From positions 186,001-250,000 of the forward strand of contig SEMN01000534.1 in the NCBI GenBank assembly GCA_005408345.1: a stretch of 64,000 bases of DNA. The letters are read 5' to 3'. The position numbers were made by a program, and so were the translations under genes. Positions 10,901-22,900 of this stretch are shown here, piece after piece. This DNA comes from Macquaria australasica. Lineage: Eukaryota > Chordata > Actinopteri > Centrarchiformes > Percichthyidae. Numbering within the stretch: the first letter of the stretch is position 1; each line of letters begins with the position of its first letter. The notes below the pieces were generated by a model that worked only from the letters and a program-made list of their open reading frames with translations, had not been told where the DNA came from and did not search any database.

Positions 10901-13900
10901 ACATGCTTTTCTAATTATACCCAACAAATCCTGGATTTTTGAGGCCGATACTAATGTCGATATTTAGGACTGTGTAATGGTGACACGGTTTCTAAATCAC
11001 AGACCTTGTTTGGCTGTTCTGTACCGCAACGTCTTGTTACTTATCTGCTGACATATATACAGATACCGATATATCTGCAATAAGCTAATATTGGGTGATT
11101 TATATTACTTACTCATATTATTTATATACTTTTCTAATAGAGATTTTGATGTTTTTTGGCCAAGAGATGGGACTAAGGAGAACACCACCTGTTATTCTCT
11201 TCTCTACTTCAGAGTTCTCTAGCCAAAGTTGGGTTTCAAACTCAGTCTGTTTACCACTTGTGCTGCGACACACACTTCCTGTGAGACATTTTTTTTATGT
11301 GGCTTTGATTATGGTTACAGAGAACAAAGGAACTGCAACTGCCATTTGAGCACAAGTATTATTTAAGCCAAATGTGTAGCGGTAAAGGTTTTCTTTTTTT
11401 ATGAGTGGTGTATTACAGCGAACTGTATTTGATTGTGGGTTATTACACTGGCTCTCCAAAATTCAGGTCTGTGGTCTATCCAGATGAGCTCTTAACCTAT
11501 ATTTCCTGTGATTATTTCAGCCTTTATGGATCAAGATGGAGCATTGGAGAGTAGCATTTCCCTCCAGCAAACAATTACGTGTTTGGTTTGACAGAACAAG
11601 CCTGCAGTCATGGATGCTATTTAAAGGTCTGCTTCTTCAGCGGGCCACGATGAATGAGAAAATCGTCTCTTGCTAAAGGGAGGCCAGTCACCTCAGGATG
11701 TGATGGTGCAAAGTGCAGTGGTGATGGACACATTTAGCTGCTTTTCCGGCATTAAACGTTGTTTTCCCCCATTTGGTTCAACTGCCAAACAAGGCCTCCC
11801 TCAGTCACTTTTAGAAATGATTCCATAATCACGACCTACGCTACACTTTATATTTAGAGTTTTCCTACATGTTCCCGCCCAATCCTGGTTGTATTTGTAC
11901 ATACAACATGCTGGTTGGATGTGTGAAAAAATGAGTCATTTGAGAAGTAGCGGGAGAACTTTTTTTTGTTTTGTTTTTTCACACTGTAGCATGTTGTTCT
12001 TCCCACCTGTCATCATGGTTTCAGTTCAGACCTGCATTAAAGGGGCACTCCATACATTTTTACATGCAGTTCTGTTTACTTGTTGCAAGGAGTACTACTT
12101 AGCGTTTACAGTTTTCTAAAGTCTCCTGTGGTTCTGGAGGGGGGTTTACAAAGTTATAAAATATAACCCCAATGACACATTCTCAGGCTTCTTTTTGTCA
12201 TATACTGTATAATACCCATGGGATTTCAGGGTTTTGGATTGATAATGAAAATAATTGACTAACACACTAATTGCATTAGTGTATTAGTCTATTGGATTTA
12301 AAAGAAATTTTTTTTGATGCAACAGCCAGTGATGGAGGCTTTGCAGCCATTTTGCCGGCAGTCCGTCAACACTTGTGTAGTTCTTTACACCAAGTGGGAG
12401 AAATTCCCAATATGTCAGACCTGGAATTGCAGGAGGCTGACGAGAACGTTGTTTTTTCCCAAATTGACTGCTTGTAATAACCCTCTGAACAATGTAACAT
12501 GAACACTACGTAACTAAAAGCATTGATGATGGCCCCTTCCCAATTCGGCGTCCCAGTAAGCTATGACAGTGGCTGTGTATGAAAACGAATCCCTCTGTAC
12601 TATATCGGGAAGTATATTTTTTGTCAAACATATAGTAAGTGTCTGAAATACAAATGTACTGCTCACTATAAAGTCATCTGCTGAGTGTCATATAGGGAAT
12701 AGTGAATGATAGTGACACCACACCATAGCAGGGTCCTGGTACTGGCACACCTGAATGGAATACAGTCATGATTCATGTTTTTAGATACACCTGTGGCTTT
12801 CCTGCTATGACATGTTAAAGTGTTTGTCCTGAAAAGACTCTGTTGTTAAGTAACACAGTCGGTAGCCATTACAACTTTCTTTTTTTTTAATATATAATTA
12901 GAGTAATGGTTCAGTAATGGTTTTAAAGCCTTTATAGTCTTTCAAACATATTTTTATTTTGTTCTACTTGCTTGAGAATGTTTAAAATAAGACATATCAC
13001 ACTGCTGAAATTAGATAATAAATGGTTGGAAAAGAACATTTTCTTCTTCTTTTTCTTTGTATTTCTAAATCTGTGAAGGGTTTCTGTGGGAATTGTGTGA
13101 AAACTGGCAGGATAAGTGTGATGATTCATAGTTGATATTCTCTACAATAACTTTTTCTTTCTTTTTATTCCTTGGGTGCTTCTCAGCAAAAAATCTACAT
13201 TAATTGCAGAGAGTATTTAAGAGAGAGGTCTTGTCTCTTAAAAGCCTGTCTGTCATGAGTCCCGTATTGAAGGAAGTGCAAAGCTAATGCCATAAAGACA
13301 TTTCTGACATGATTTTTTTCTTCTTTTATAGATGCAGGAAGTCCAGCAGAGCAAGGAGATGACACTGGTCACCAACCGCACCCTGGCAGAGCAAAACCTC
13401 GCCCTGCAGCCCAGACTGGAGCACAAGAAAGAGCAGCTCACCAAGCGTTACAGCTGTCTTCAGGAGAACTTTGAGTCCTATCAGCTTCGCAAGTCCACCC
13501 TAGGTACAGCAGCAAAGGATAAACATATTTTATTGATTAGTTATTCTCAGTGTCTTGAATATTTACCCTGCCCTTACAAAATTTAAACACACTCATATCC
13601 ATGAAGTCATTGAGACCTGATGCAAACAAATGCATGTGGGACAATCTTCAAACAGAGCACATGGCACTGTATACACAAGGAATATTACCAATTACAACCT
13701 ATTTTTTATTAACTTTTTAAATTATGGTCTCTGCAGGTTTTTAATATTATAATACACTGTGATATAAACCCAGACATCAATATACTAACTGACAATATAA
13801 CTGTAAATAAAAAAACAATAAAAAACAATGCCATTACACATCCATGTGTATTCAGATATGGAGTGCCATTACAACAGGACTGCCGCTAACAATTGTTTTC

Positions 13901-16900
13901 ATTATCGATTTATCTGTTGATTACTTTCATGACTGATCGATGAACCGCTTGGTTTATAAAACATCAGTTAATAGTTAAAAATAACCACAATGGTTTCCAA
14001 GAGCCTAAGGTGACGTCTTCAAACGTGTTGTTTTGTCTGACCAGCAGACCAAAACTCAAAGCTATTCAGTAGAGCGGCAGTGATTAATGGATTCATCAGT
14101 TAGTCGATCAGCAGAAAATTAATTGGCAACTATTTCGATAATTGATTCATCGTTTCAATCTGGCTTTAGGTTTCAGGTTCTCAAAGTGTGAGGATTTGCT
14201 GTTTTTTTTTTTGTTTTTTTTGTTTCATATATGACAGTAAATTGAATATTTTTAGGTTTTAGACTGTTAGACAGAAGAAAGACAAGATGAGAAATTATAA
14301 ATGCCATTTTTCACTATTTTTTACGATTAATTGAGAAAGTAATCGATGGGTTAATCAGTAATAATAATAAACTTTATTTATATAGTACCTTTTATGCGGG
14401 GGTGGGGGGGTGTAGCTCAAAGTGCTTTACAATAAAAGTAAAGAAACGAAACGAGAATAAATAAAAACAGGCAAATTAAAACAAGTGCAAATACTGTGCG
14501 ATAAAACCAAAGAAAGAGAAAGAAAAGAGGCAGCAAATAGCAAGAACAGGTATGCTAACAACAATATAATATGTGAAAGATGGCAATAAAACAAAGGAAG
14601 AGTGACAGTTAGTTAAAGGCAATGCTGAATAAATAAGTTTAATAAGAGCATGCATCTCTTCTAGCCTTGGGTAGGGAGTTCCTTAGTTTTGGTGCATAGT
14701 TAAAAAAGGCTGAGCTGCCGATTTTCTTATTTGTATGATAGTTTGTGTTTAAAAAACCAGCAGAAGAGGATCTAAGAGGCCGTGAAGGATTATAAAACAA
14801 CAAAGAATTAGTAATGTGGGCTGGTCCCAAACCATTAACTTTAAAATCAGTCCTGAAAGACACTGGGAGCCAGTGCAGGTCAGCTAAAACTATATGCTCT
14901 CTTTTTCTTGTTCTAGTTAAAAGCCTAGAGAGTTCTGAATTAATTGTGGTTTATCAATGGATTGTTTTGGAAGACAGGTGAAGAGAGCATTACAGTAGTG
15001 AAAATGATGAAAATAATTGTGAGTTGCAGCCCTATTGTTCAGTTTAGTAAAATGTGCGTCTGGGAAAAGCAACAAATGTTCAATTTTGGGAAGCTGGAGC
15101 CATCATTTATGGCAAAATAAATGTGTAAAAAACTGATACCAGACTAAGTAAAATAGCATTAGTTTTAGTTTGTGTATGTTATTATAATAGTCTTTACACG
15201 TCTTCTTTCCAAAGAAGGGCATGCAACCCCTTTTTTACAACGCAGTGTCTGCAGTTGTGACAGATTTATTGAATTTTATCGGCTGATTATTTCAGCTCAC
15301 CATTAAAACATCCAGTGTATGAAAATAATACTGATAACATCAAGGCTTTAGGTGATTCAGTTTAAGAGTGAACCTTTCCATACTGCCAGTCAGTTGTCAT
15401 CATGGGAAGCTGAGGCGTTATTTAATTTTTTCTTCCACATTGTTCTTATTCTGCATGGGCACGAGCTGAAGAGACCTGTTTCACCAGTTCTCGCATTTCC
15501 CATCAGAGGCTTTTCACCAGAAGCCCTGTTGTCATGTTGCAGCGGGAATCACTGTTGAGCAGGTTCCGTCTCTGCTGCAGGATCTTACAGTGTGAGGACT
15601 CAGAGGAACGTAAGATACCTTCCTGACACACCTTCACAGGGCTTCCTCGTGTGTGAAGCAGAAGGAGTGACGATACCCGTTGGCTCAGTGGTTGCCAAGC
15701 AGCCGTCTCAAAATAGCACGCCAACCATTCACTACTCTGCTACACTGATAAAAGTTTGACTTTGCCTTCTTCCCTGCAAGGCATGCAGACTCTGAAAGCC
15801 TGGTGCTGTGATGTACAGTGGGGCAAAAAAGTATTTAGTCAGCCACCAATTGTGCAAGTTCTCCCACTTAAAAAGATGAGAGAGGCCTGTAATTTTCATC
15901 ATAGGTACACTTCAACTATGAGAGACAGAATGGGGGGAAAGAATCCAGGAAATCACATTGTAGGATTTTTAATGAATTAATTGGTAAATTCCTCGGTAAA
16001 ATAAGTATTTGGTCACCTACAAACAAGCAAGATGTCTGGCTCTCACAGACCTGTAACTTCTTCTTTAAGAGGTTCCTCTGTCCTCCACTCGTTACCTGTA
16101 TTAATGGCAACTGTTTGAACTCGTTATCAGTATAAAAGACACCTGTCCACAACCTCAAACAGTCAGACTCCAAACTCCACTATGGCCAAGACCAAAGAGC
16201 TGTCAAAGGACACCAGAAACAAAATTGTAGACCTGCACCAGGCTGGGAAGACTGAATCTGCAATAGGTAAGCAGCTTGGTGTGAAGAAATCAACTGTGGG
16301 AGCAATTATTAGAAAATGGAAGACATACAAGACCACTGATAATCTCCCTCGATCTGGGGCTCCACGCAAGATCTCACCCCGTGGGGTCAAAATGATCACG
16401 AGAACGGTGAGCAAAAATCCCAGAACCACACGTGGGGACCTAGTGAATGACCTGCAGAGAGCTGGGACCAAAGTAACAAAGGCTACCATCAGTAAAACAC
16501 TACGCCGCCAGGGACTCAAATCCTGCAGTGCCAGACGTGTCCCCCTGCTTAAGCCAGTACATGTCCAGGCCCGTCTGAAGTTTGCTAGAGAGCATTTGGA
16601 TGATCCAGAAGAGGATTGGGAGAATGTCATATGGTCAGATGAAACCAAAATAGAACTTTTTGGTAAAAACTCAACTTGTCGTGTTTGGAGGAGAAAGAAT
16701 GCTGAGTTGCATCCAAAGAACACCATACCTACTGTGAAGCATGGGGGTGGAAACATCATGCTTTGGGGCTGTTTTTCTGCAAAGGGACCAGGACGACTGA
16801 TCCGTGTAAAGGAAAGAATGAATGGGGCCATGTATCGTGAGATTTTGAGTGAAAACCTCCTTCCATCAGCAAGGGCATTGAAGATGAAACGTGGCTGGGT

Positions 16901-19900
16901 CTTTCAGCATGACAATGATCCCAAACACACCGCCCGGGCAACGAAGGAGTGGCTTCGTAAGAAGCATTTCAAGGTCCTGGAGTGGCCTAGCCAGTCTCCA
17001 GATCTCAACCCCATAGAAAATCTTTGGAGGGAGTTGAAAGTCCGTGTTGCCCAGCGACAGCCCCAAAACATCACTGCTCTAGAGGAGATCTGCATGGAGG
17101 AATGGGCCAAAATACCAGCAACAGTGTGTGAAAACCTTGTGAAGACTTACAGAAAACGTTTGACCTCTGTCATTGCCAACAAAGGGTATATAACAAAGTA
17201 TTGAGATGAACTTTTGTTATTGACCAAATACTTATTTTCCACCATAATTTGCAAATAAATTCTTTAAAAATCAGACAATGTGATTTCCTGGATTTTTTTT
17301 TCTCATTCTGTCTCTCATAGTTGAGGTGTACCTATGATGAAAATTACAGGCCTCTCATCTTTTTAAGTGGGAGAACTTGCACAATTGGTGGCTGACTAAA
17401 TACTTTTTTGCCCCACTGTATATAGCACACACAAAAGGTTCTCACAGTCTTTGTAAGCTTTCAAATTCTGCAGTTTTTATTGCTTCAAGGCCAGAATAAC
17501 TGCTCTATTTACAGCAAAATGGGCTTCTACTAAATATTAGTTGTACCAAGTGCTGATATATTTTGCTTGTTGACTTTTCATTTAAGGTTTTTAAGGCAAT
17601 AATGGCAGACTTTGCTTTACAGTCTGAAGCAGCGTAACATCCAAGCCTCTGTCTTGGTGGACAGCATTTCCCATACAGGAGTTGACACACTAGTGCGGCT
17701 CTGTAGGTCTGTGGTTTTGTCTGTTGTCAGCAAGCGATGGCTTTTTTCAAATGTAGGTTACCCGGTGTCCCCCACCCCCCGCCTTCCATGCACTAGCCGT
17801 CCTAGTTGTGGATTTGCTGTAGAGCAGCTGGGGAAGGACAGCGATGCTCAGAGTTGAGAGAAACGCAGCCGTTTGACCCAGATGAAAGATCCAGTGTAGA
17901 GTAGCTTGCTGCGTCGACGTTTGCTTACGGTTACACCACCGGCACCGCCCTCCCCAACCTGTTCTCCAGGAAATGTGCCTTTGCATTACCCTTCACTGTC
18001 CATTAGGCTCTGGGTGCCAAAACGGCAGCGCAGCCCCACCACCACCATCCTCTGCCTCTGAGGACAACGGCCCACAGTGGGCCATTGTGCTGCCAGGCAA
18101 GCTGGTGTAAAACAGCCAGAGTGGGTGGGAGGGAGTGGTGGATGATGGGACCGGCAGGCAGGGAAGTTGGGAGGGTGGGAGAGAGAGAAAGGCAGTGAGG
18201 CAGTCCAAAGCTCTCCCCCCTCAGATTCACAGCAGAGGTCGATGTAGATTAATTTACTAAATGGCTGTCTCATGATCTCCAGGCCCAGACTGTGTGTTGG
18301 GCACTCGGCAGGCTCTCCGCTCAGCCAGAGAATCACAGCTTTGTGTGGAAGGAGTGCCGCTGATATGCCTAAAGAGTCCGCCTTGTTATGGGAGAGAGCA
18401 AGACAGAGAGGAATGGGAGCTCACGCTGGAAAAAAGGCTGTGTCAAGAACGACTGGTTTTCTATTCATTAAAATCTGGCAAACCAACATGAGGTTTTGGG
18501 GTCCAGTGCCAACAATTCAGAGATAACATTTTTGATTACCAGTAAACTGACCAATTTGACCATAATTTTGGTCTGACCAGTCCTCGTTTTTGGAATCCCT
18601 CAAAACCATTTTCTTGGCTTATTATTCATCAAAGCCAGCCAGTGCAGAAATTATACAACAAGTTGCATAAGTTCTTTTTAATGTTTGTCCCCCCACAGGA
18701 CAGCTTGCTGATACATTTAACAAAGAAGGTAGCTTGGCCAGGCCTTTTGTCAATACTGTGCTCTCTTATTTTCTTTTGCCTTTCACACACTCAATCACCA
18801 TCACTCATTTACCCTTTTTAACAGACAGTGTGGAGGAGGGGAGTTAAGGGCCTGGCTTAAGGTCATACCGATGAGCGATGACACCTTTTTGACAGGGTTA
18901 AGGTTCTCCTTGATCATGACTAGTGATTTTTTTTTTTTTAAATTTATTTAACCATACAAATCTTTGCTGTAAGATGAGGGAGGACTTAAACCGGGAAAGC
19001 TGCTCATCAGTATGTCTTTCAGTGGAGAGTCTTGGTGTTGCATCATGGTTTGTAGCCATATCTTTAGGGATGATGCTGCTGGTCTGTCAGTCAGTTCACC
19101 ACTTATTTCCAGACTGAAATATCTCAACATCTACTAGATGGATTGGCACAACATTTTGTACAGACATGAATGTTTCCCCAGAGGATGGACCTTCTTTAGT
19201 GATTTATTTTATTATCATTATTTAATGTTTATTTGTATAGGGACAAGTATGTAGCATAAACCAATGCCGCACACCACAGCATTTATAGCCTAAGCTAATT
19301 TGCAATGCCCGTCCCTAGATGGGCAACACATACACAAGAGACTGTACAAAACACAGACAGGTATGTACATTAAAAACACAAACTCAGAACTCAGCAAGAG
19401 AATACAGGCAGAACAATAAAAGACACAAACAAATACAATAACGCACCATAAAACAAAAGCACCAGATCATTCATGACTACATGACTGATCCCTCCTGACT
19501 TTTTCCTCCAGCGCCACCATAAGGTTGACATGTTTGGTTTTGGGTGAAATGTTTCAACAGCTAGCCTATTTGAAGTAATAATTATATGACTTTTGACTCC
19601 ATGTCCCCCTCAGGATGAATTCTAATAACTTTTGTGATCCCCTGACTTTTCATGTAGCACCGTCATCAGATCAAAATTTAAATTTGTCTGATACTTTGAT
19701 TTATGACCAAATACCTGCAAAACTAATGACATTCCCATCAGGCTCAGTTGTACTTTGTGTTTCACGCTAATAGGCAACAGTTAGCAACATGCTAAACTAG
19801 TATTGTGAACATGGAAAACATTAAAGCTCAAGCACTGCTGTACCAATATACAGCCTCACAGAGCTAAAGACAGATGGATCAACGTCCATTATGGAAATAT

Positions 19901-22900
19901 TGTTACTAATTGTAAAAACCTGGACTGACTCAGTGTCCCGTACGTAAATGAATCGGTCTAGATCTTTGTTCACTTGGTTGCCATGCATAGAAGGAAGACT
20001 ACAGTTGAATAGAATATCAGGTTAGACTGGAGTCACTCCTGTAATTAGAGATCCACTATTGTGTCCAGGGTTGGGCCATGAAGGTGAGTCGACAATGCTA
20101 TAGTGGAGATCAGTAACTAGTGATGTGTCATTGGTGTTACTGCCAGAGTGCCACCATGCGTGTATGCAATCCCAGCTCCAGCTGGTGTTGACTTTCAGTC
20201 CTGCTTAAGAACACAAACATAACAGGCTCCCTCCTTAGAGACACCCAAGTCAGTTTCAGTTGACTCAGTGGGGCTTTGCAAGTTCACAGCAAACAGAGCG
20301 GCGTCATGGCTGTTTGGATGTGCCAGTCACAGGACCAGTGCTGGCAGATTTTACATATCCTGCCTCAGCTTTGTGTGACAGTAAAAACAGATTTTATTGA
20401 GCCTAACACGTTCATTTCAGTTTAAGAACTGAGGGAATTTTATTTTTTTGGCGAATGAGCTCCTTGGTTAATTTAGGCACAGGTCACACTTAATCCACAA
20501 TGAATCTGGGTTGCTTCGAGCGCTGTGTAAAAGGTACACCCCGAGTCTTGTGACTCTTGTGTGTTGAACTGTAGTATTGTAATATTTCTAATGTTGTTGT
20601 AGCTCTGGTTCACAGACAAAAGGGCCTTTGTCTCAAAAGCGATCCAAACAGAATAAAATAACAAGGTTTAGTGTGTATACACATTATTACAATGAAGTCC
20701 TGTTAACAAAAAATCAGGGCATGCAACATCTTTATTACACCTTAGTGTGTCTGCAGTAGTAACAGACTTTCACATTTAAGTTATTACATTTAATTCCATC
20801 AGAATGTGTACTGTTCAGCGAGCATTAAGATTGTGATGAAAAGATGATTATGAGCAGTTTGACATCAGTCCAATATGTGTTTAGTGTGTGATGTCGTGTG
20901 CTAAGGCTTCACTTAACTATATTTACATGTATGGTGGATGGTATGGGCCGGCTTTCGGCTAAAAAGACTGGACATGCCTTCTCTCAGTTCAGGTCCAGCA
21001 GAATCATAACAATTGTGCTGTTTCTCTGTCTTGTTATTTAACAGACCACAAGTCAGGAAACACCTCCCTGGACACTTTGCTGGCCCTACTGCAGGCGGAG
21101 GGAGCCAAAATAGAAGAGGAGACAGAGGTAAGCATTATACTGCGCTCTCCATGGATGACTTCATGTGTCCCTCAATGACAGCAGACAGTAATTCAAATAC
21201 CTGCTGTTCCAGTTGTTGATGTCCTCTCATACAGAGGCTTCATTGTTCAAATTTAAGACCCCTGTTGGAGAGCATGTGGGCAGCAGAATGGCTGACTGAC
21301 TTAGAGGTCACAATTTTTATTCCGGCAATAGCTGTCTGTCTTGTCAGTGCTTTTTGAGCTGTCAATCCAATTCTTAAGTTGCTTATTCTGAGTTTTAGCT
21401 AATGGTGCATTTATACCATAAGAGAAATACTACTAGGGCACTACCTGTGTTTGGTGATGGACCCCAGTTTCTTCAACCTCCTGAATTCTGGCATCACCAA
21501 CAAGGACATTGTCATCAAAGAACTTGTGACACCAGGAGCCTATGGCCTATACACATATAATACATAGTCTGACTTCTCCATTTCTTCTTGTGCTTGACAG
21601 TGTGTGTACATCTAGAAACACTCCTGACCATGCTTACCAACAAACCCCCAGTGGTACAGGTGTGATCCTGGGTAAACCAGTTCCTAAATTGTGGGCATAT
21701 AAACTCTGTCAACCATGTAAGCATGATGGATAGATTCTAAACCACTATTCCTCAAGATATGCATTTCCATTTTTATTGTGAAAAGGATTTTCAGAGTGAA
21801 ATTATACCGTTAAAGCCTCTATTTCTCTAGTACTGCACCACTGAGCATCAGCGGCTTCATATAGAGGGTTCATACAGCTTTTTAAGAGTAAAATTCAAGC
21901 ACTTTCAAGGTACCTAAACCAAAAATGTCCAGACTCTGGAAACCTTTATCATCACATCTAAATTGTTACTATAAATGCCAGGCGACAACAAACAAATATG
22001 ACGACGGGATCGTTTCATTTCAAACATTAAAAGATTTTTGGTTTCCATGAGTGATTGTGTAGATGATGAAACCCCAGATTATGTTGAAAATGACGCATTT
22101 GTAAAGGAGTATATTCAAATTCAAGCATATTCCTAACCTTGAAAACATAACGGTTCAAATTAAGCATTTTCCAAACTTTCAAGACTTTGTACGAACCCTG
22201 CATATAAGAGATCCAAAGGGTCAGCTAATGATATTCAACTGTTGTCAATCTGCGATAATAATGCAACTTGTGTTTCGGTACCATTCATTTTAATTGATTT
22301 AACTTAGGCAGGTGCATTTTCTGGTATGCTGAAACTGTTAGAAAGTTAATTAGAAACAAAATTGTAATCTAACAATTGCATTCAAGTGGTACCAATGTCT
22401 ATTTTGTGTACTGCAGTTCTTTATTTGACCATCAGTGAAATCATTTTTCACTTCTTTGCATACTGTGTCTTCATTTATTTATCTTCAGATAAGCCACTTG
22501 TTGAAGTGTCAAATAAAGCAGTTTGGTTTAAATTAACTTCATTTTATAATGTTCTAACTGCTAAAGGTTGCCATTATACAGTATTTGTAGAGTAGCAATG
22601 GCCCGAACAGCCTTCCAGCCAAACTCGGCTGTGTGCACGGTGGGGAGATGTTGCCAATTGAGAACACCGCGTTACTCGTGGTGTAACCACATTTGAGTGT
22701 CGTGACTATTCTGTGGCAACAAATGAAGTGTGGAAACAGTGGAAATGTTTTATAACTCAATGTGAAAAATAAAAACGGCAGTTACAATGTAGGAACACAT
22801 AAAATGAGATTTAGATCCAGGAATCCTTTGCCCAAGTACATGCTGGGAAGCTTTCTCACATGCCTGCTCCCGGGATGATACAGTATCTTAACCTCATTGT

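Noticed and set aside
16163..16831. 222-codon open frame on the minus strand
   Set aside because: It lies antisense inside the Tc1 transposase gene and is a shadow of that frame; no domain is seen.
17747..18526. Cluster of frames on both strands in vps37b intron 2
   Set aside because: GC-richer composition leaves frames open by chance; no splice-supported or recognisable product.
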